The notes under the pieces: generated by a model | The model's database searches: none | Told to the model about the DNA's origin: nothing | The model's input: only the letters and a program-made list of their open reading frames with translations | In this document: positions 59,762-64,000 of the stretch, piece by piece | Layout of the letters: every line of letters begins with the position of its first letter | Numbering within the stretch: position 1 is the first letter of the stretch | Position numbers and translations under genes: made by a program | NCBI GenBank assembly: GCA_039621445.1 | Contig: CP154954.1 | Span: 6,893,425 to 6,957,424, forward strand | Direction of reading: 5' to 3' | Length of the DNA stretch: 64,000 nucleotides | From: Euglena gracilis | Lineage: Eukaryota; Euglenida; Euglenophyceae; Euglenales

Positions 59762-60681
59762 ATGTCCATCCCCATCCCAAAAGATTTCGGCTACGTGTTG
59801 CTGGTGATTGGATTGTCATGGTTCCTGGGGATGCCACTTCTTGAGTTTGTTTAGAAAAAACTCTCCTAGCGCTTCTTTTTGTGCAAACAAGAAAAGGTTC
59901 GATATAAAGATCTCCATCCTTGACCAAGGTGTCCAGACCACCCCCACTCGCCTGTCACTGTCTTGTCAGGGTTTTTTTTTTTTTAACTCAGAAGACCCCT
60001 CCCCCACCCAGCGGGGGTAGGTGGGTCCAGAACCGGACCCCATAGAGGGGGGGTGCTCGCATTTGCAACTGTCCAAAGATGGGTCATGCGACTATTTAGG
60101 TGGGGGGCGTCTCCATATCCCCCTATTCCTTGGGTCCGAATTCCAAAGGGTCCGGAATTTTCCCTACCTGCCATGTTCTGCGCTGCTGGCTTTGTATCAA
60201 AAACATTTTGATCGTCTAAGAAACAGATGTCCCCTGGACTAACAAATGTTCATGCATGCACGCACATAAACACACACATGCGTGCATCCTGTGTGGACGG
60301 CTCATTTGTAACAAGTTTGTTCATTTTTAGGAGTCTGCAAAAAACATTGAAGCCTTTTTGCCCCTGCTTTTTATTTTGATACTGAACGAATTTGGGGCAT
60401 TTTGTTTCAAAAGTGCCAGCATGGATGAAGATTTGCAAACATTTAGGTCTAAATTAAATATGCACTGAAGTGTGAGCGCCCCCCTCCCTCGTGTGGGAAG
60501 AAGTTGCATCATATCCTGAATATCTACCTTATGGCCCTTGTGGTCAGAGCACGCAAGCAGTACAAGGTGCCGTACCCAACGCTTTACGCTGCCCACGAAC
60601 GAGCATCAGCGATGTTGGAAAACGTTTCATGTTTTGCCACTCCCCACCCACATGCTATCATGACAGCGCATCAACGCTCTC

Positions 60682-60735
<54 letters not shown>

Positions 60736-60829
60736 GTATATGTATATGTAGTTGTGTATATGTTATGTATATGTATGTGTGTATGTATATGTATATGTGT
60801 ATGCATCTGTATATGTGTACGTATATGTT

Positions 60830-60864
<35 letters not shown>

Positions 60865-60981
60865 GTATGTATATGTATATGTATATGTACATGCATATGT
60901 ATAGGTATTGGTATAGGTATAGGTATATGTATATATGTATGTGTGTATATGTATATGTATATATATATATGTGTGTATATG

Positions 60982-61033
<52 letters not shown>

Positions 61034-63836
61034 CATACACACACATGTGTGTGTATATGTACATATATACGTATATGTGTATGTATATGTACATATAGAT
61101 ACATATATACATATATATGTATGTGTGTGTGTGTGTATATACGTACATATATGTACACATGTGCCATATATTTATACATACATATATATACATATATATA
61201 TATACATATATATGTATACATTTCCCCCATTTAAAGTTTTGGAGATTTTTCAAAAGGTTTTGTAAAAAGCAGGACAAAAATAAATTGATAAATCTGTCCA
61301 AGTGGCGGAGATATTTCACCCAGCAGCTACCATAGTCTGCAAACCAAAATGCAAGCATGGGACAGGCCTGAAACTGCACTATTATTGAGGTTTCTGTTTT
61401 TAGTTAGGAAAGAGAGGGGTGAAACACAGATGCTAGTGGAACGTTTGAGCAGTCATCAGAGGTCAAAGAACAGAAATTTCTCCCAATAAAGGATCTCTGA
61501 AGGTGATTTGATGGGTTGTGCGAACTCGTGCCGGTGACAAGGACCACAAGGACCATGACAAGTTCAATTCCGTGCAGCGGGCACATCAAAATCAGGGCAA
61601 ACTCGAAGTTCCAGTTCGATTTTTTTTGTGTATTGGTCATCAGCTCGCCTTTTGATTTCTCGTTCAGTGATCAGCACAGCATGAGAGGTTGAGTGTCAAG
61701 AATTCAAATTGAGTTGAAATTGAGTCAGTTTGATGGTTAGGGAGAGGGTTTATTCCTGCTCATATTTCAAAGAGCCATATTAAAGTCACGTGATAGCGCC
61801 AGGTGAAAGTGTCTGAAGAAGAAAACATGCCCACAAAGAAAATAATAATTAAATGTGTTGAGACGTTGAAGGCAACTTTTGTTACTGAACCAATCAGTTG
61901 GGACAGGTGTCAGCATTTAGTTCTTTTTTTTGGTGGGTTTTGTTCTACAGGAGGGACAGAGATAGGTCGGCTTGTGATTTGTGGCCTCACTCCCCAAGGA
62001 GGGAAAGGGGGGGTCCGACCCCCCCCCTGGACGGGACAGAGTCCGTAGCACACGCTCCTTGCCTGACGGGTGGGATCTGGGGCATACCATTGCTTAAGGT
62101 GTGTCCGACCCCCCCCCCCCGGGGTGACTGGAGTGACTGACTGGTTTTTGGCTCCAGACCTCCCCAGGGTTAGGGTCGGCCAGGAATGGCAGGAAGGGCA
62201 GGAAAGGCAAAGGTGGCTTGGCCTTCAGCGCAGGCAACCCGGCACCGAAGGCCACTTTGTTTTGAATTTTTGGCCAAAATCCATTGAGTTTAGGCCATTT
62301 GGCCCGAGTGGCCAAAGTGACCGGCCTCCCGGGGGTTTTTTTTGAATAGTGAATGACTGGTTTTTTTTGAAATTGGAAAGTAACCCCGGTCGGTAAGCAA
62401 TGGTGTGGGGAAAGTCTTGATTCTGGAAACTCCTCCCCTGAATTGGTCCTGGAAACTCCACCCGTGGGGGTTCTTTCCCTGGCGCTTTGTGCTGCGCCTT
62501 CATATCTACATTTTCATATGTTTTTGTCATTTTGTTGGGGAACTCACCTGAAAACACAATTCAAGGAAATGAAAACTTACACACAGCTGTTTACCTGTTG
62601 AATATTTTCTTATCCGTTGAAAAATACTGATTTTAATCAAATTTGATAAAGATAAAGCCGAACCCCAAATATTTTTGGGGGTTTGTTTTGGGTCCGTTGT
62701 GTGAAACTTTCGGTGTGGTTTTTTTTTGCGTCGCTAAGCCTGAAATTCCATCATTTTTTGGGTTAACCGTTTTTTTTTTCCCTGGAATTGGTCCATGCTT
62801 CGTGTCATGTTAAGATGAAGATTTGATTTCTTTTGGGAAGTCATCTCGGTCATCTCGGTCGCGAAAATTCGCGGATTCAAGAATTTGCGTTGTTTTTCAG
62901 CACGCTATTGGGATATTGCGTGGTTTCATGGGAGAAGTTTTTCACCATTCAGATTTTTTGCATCTCGTGCGCAGATAATCCCCTTTGATCGTTGATGTTT
63001 GATGTTTTTTTGTGTGTTGGATGTCTCGTTACTTTTGCAGAGTTTTCAACCAATCCAAACCCCGATTTTGTGCTTCTGTGAATTAAACCCCCCTATTTGT
63101 AAACCCCCCACTTAACCCCCCCCCCTCTGGCCGACCAACCAAACCTTGCATTTTAAACCCCATGCTGGGGAAGAAAAAGTAAAACCACCGGGAATTTGTT
63201 TTCAGCCACAATCCACCCAAAAACTGGCTTTTTGGCAACTTTTTGAGACCGACCATCATCAATAAACAGCCATTTTTTGACCAAATTTGCCAAAAAAAAT
63301 TGCCCATTTCGGGCGTTTTGTGGTTATTTTGGGCCATCATTGAATTGTTGATTTATAAACCCCAGATGTTTTGAGTTGGCATGTTGCGTTATGGCACAAA
63401 ATTTTATTTTATTAATGCTGGTGGCTTCTAAGGCAAGAGCAGCGTCCATAAAACCGAGGTGTTCTGCAAACCTGCACCCCCCATTGTCTGAAAAAGTGTA
63501 TGGCGGTGTTTGCCCCTGTGAATGCTGTTCCCTAACCCTAACCCTTTTCTTTACCCTAACCCTAATTTTAATCCTCACCGGTGTTTAAATTTTGGCAATA
63601 TGCTAATCTATTGATCACTCGGACGAACAATTTTTGAATTGTCAAGGTTTTGAGTATCTTTCAGTGCTCGGTCTCAGCTGCCCCAATTGTTCCCGCAGCA
63701 TCACATGTTGAAACGTCCTGGGTGTATGTGCTGACATGCTCACCCCCCCCCAGCCCCAGGCTGCCTTGGGAGCAACACCCTGGAGTCTTGGGCGCCCATT
63801 CAAATTCTCATGGTGGTGGACGGCTTGCTGTTCCCC
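59762..63836 (+). CDS. Microsomal glutathione S-transferase 3-like MAPEG protein, copy 2 (3' end outside window)
   Basis: Tandem paralogue of the gene at 53226. Exons: 59762-59827 ([12 protein letters not shown]), 60519-60590 ([20 protein letters not shown] then LYA), 61536-61589 ([18 protein letters not shown]), 63774-63836 ([20 protein letters not shown]). Exon lengths and split points match copy 1 exactly, except that the first exon of copy 1 is divided here by an extra intron (22+24 residues, totalling the same 46). The last exon, expected to start AAAALGL-like, lies beyond position 64000. All introns are nonconventional. Third-position GC is lower than in copy 1, so either expression or age differs; no stop or frameshift is seen. 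Confidence 0.85.
59828..60518 (+). other. Copy-specific nonconventional intron in MGST3 copy 2
   Basis: Absent from copy 1, where ...SWFLNLYLM... is uninterrupted. TCCTG is repeated at both boundaries (59823-59827 and 60514-60518), so the exact cut can slide over it. The ends GATGCCACTTC and GAAGTTGCATC are complementary at 10 of 11 positions. This looks like an inserted TIR element with target duplication now acting as an intron. Confidence 0.7.
60591..61535 (+). other. Nonconventional intron 2, MGST3 copy 2
   Basis: Same position as intron 1 of copy 1. CAC at +4 to +6 pairs with GTG at -8 to -6 (CACGA with TCGTG). The join [12 protein letters not shown] is in frame. Most of its length is the (ATGTAT)n microsatellite. 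Confidence 0.65.
60681..61222. repeat. Long (ATGTAT)n/(GT)n microsatellite
   Basis: About 540 bp of TATATGTATATG-type repeats with a pure (GT)n stretch near 60700-60733. It fills the intron of MGST3 copy 2 and makes long artificial Tyr/Met/Cys frames on both strands. Confidence 0.95.
62083..62407. mobile_element. MITE, family 3, copy 2
   Basis: Begins CATACCATTGCTTAAGG and ends GGTAAGCAATGGTGTG, with the same GTGACTGACTGGTTTTT and GTCGGCCAGGAAT segments as the copy at 47733. The expected 8-bp duplication is not visible (ATCTGGGG against GGGAAAGT), so it may be old or rearranged. Confidence 0.75.
63529..63566. repeat. Interstitial telomere-like repeat
   Basis: CCCTAACCCTAACCC, a TTTTCTTTA interruption, then CCCTAACCCTAA, inside the last sequenced intron of MGST3 copy 2. 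Confidence 0.8.
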
Positions 63837-64000
63837 AGCGAGGCTTCAGTGACATGATACAACCCAGATGTGTCTGCCCGCTGATGTTTGACGGTGGTGC
63901 AATTTGTGAGGAAATTCACAAGTGTACCCCCAGGTGTGTTTTTATATTTCCCTCCTGCCAAGAGGTTAGGGTTTTTTGCCCAAACCCTCACCTCAATATT

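Larger units (their letters stand above)
61590..63773 (+). other. Nonconventional intron 3, MGST3 copy 2
   Basis: Begins AAT-CAG-GGCA and ends TGCC-TTG-GGAGC; CAG at +4 pairs with TTG at -8 allowing one G-U, and CAGGGCA pairs with TGCCTTG. The join RAHQ/NTLES is identical to copy 1. It holds the family-3 relative (62083-62407) and a telomere-like tract. Confidence 0.7.

Noticed and set aside
60504-61379. Long Tyr/Met/Cys/His frames of about 250 codons on both strands
   Set aside because: Translations of the (ATGTAT)n microsatellite; only the first part (60519-60590) is real coding sequence.

Overview
The window is nuclear DNA of an intron-rich unicellular eukaryote, most likely a euglenid (Euglena-like). 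No bacterial operons, tRNA or rRNA genes are visible. The assignment rests on three observations. First, reading frames can be joined only if two intron types coexist: ordinary GT-AG introns and introns without GT-AG ends. The second type carries CAG at +4 to +6 and CTG at -8 to -6 and has base-pairing ends, the signature known for euglenid nonconventional introns. Second, telomere-like TTAGGG/CCCTAA tracts are scattered through the window. Third, every assembled host gene lies on the + strand. Exons are GC-rich at third codon positions and short (29-283 nt). They sit in long introns full of poly-C/poly-G runs, microsatellites and small inverted-repeat elements.

Layout: 570-1286, possible 3' end of an upstream gene. 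3411-17269, TRP-type cation channel (pore region well resolved), with a minus-strand retroelement-like ORF (10168-13038) in one of its introns. 20891-28403, membrane-anchored histidine phosphatase, complete in 9 exons and about 324 residues. 29711-51824, GRAM-VASt lipid-transfer-type protein with C-terminal membrane segments, 14 recognised exons, 5' end not found. 53226-56032, complete MGST3-like MAPEG protein in 4 exons and 143 residues. 59762-63836, a tandem MGST3 paralogue whose last exon lies beyond the window. Most of the remaining sequence is introns and mobile elements. The genes do not form one pathway, although the phosphatase, GRAM-VASt and MGST3 proteins are all membrane proteins.

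The most striking content is a set of more than ten short (about 200-630 bp) terminal-inverted-repeat elements of several families. Most begin with CAG, end with CTG (or ATG), and are flanked by perfect or near-perfect 8-bp target-site duplications. A nonconventional intron starts 3 nt before CAG and ends 5 nt after CTG. Because 3+5=8, splicing at those positions would remove the element plus exactly one duplication and restore the original exon. This makes the elements good candidates for the source of the nonconventional introns (introner-like transposons). The tandem MGST3 pair adds an apparent intron gain (59828-60518, present only in the second copy) and paired-end covariation between paralogues. 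Exon boundaries come from reading-frame and motif consistency by eye, without transcript data.
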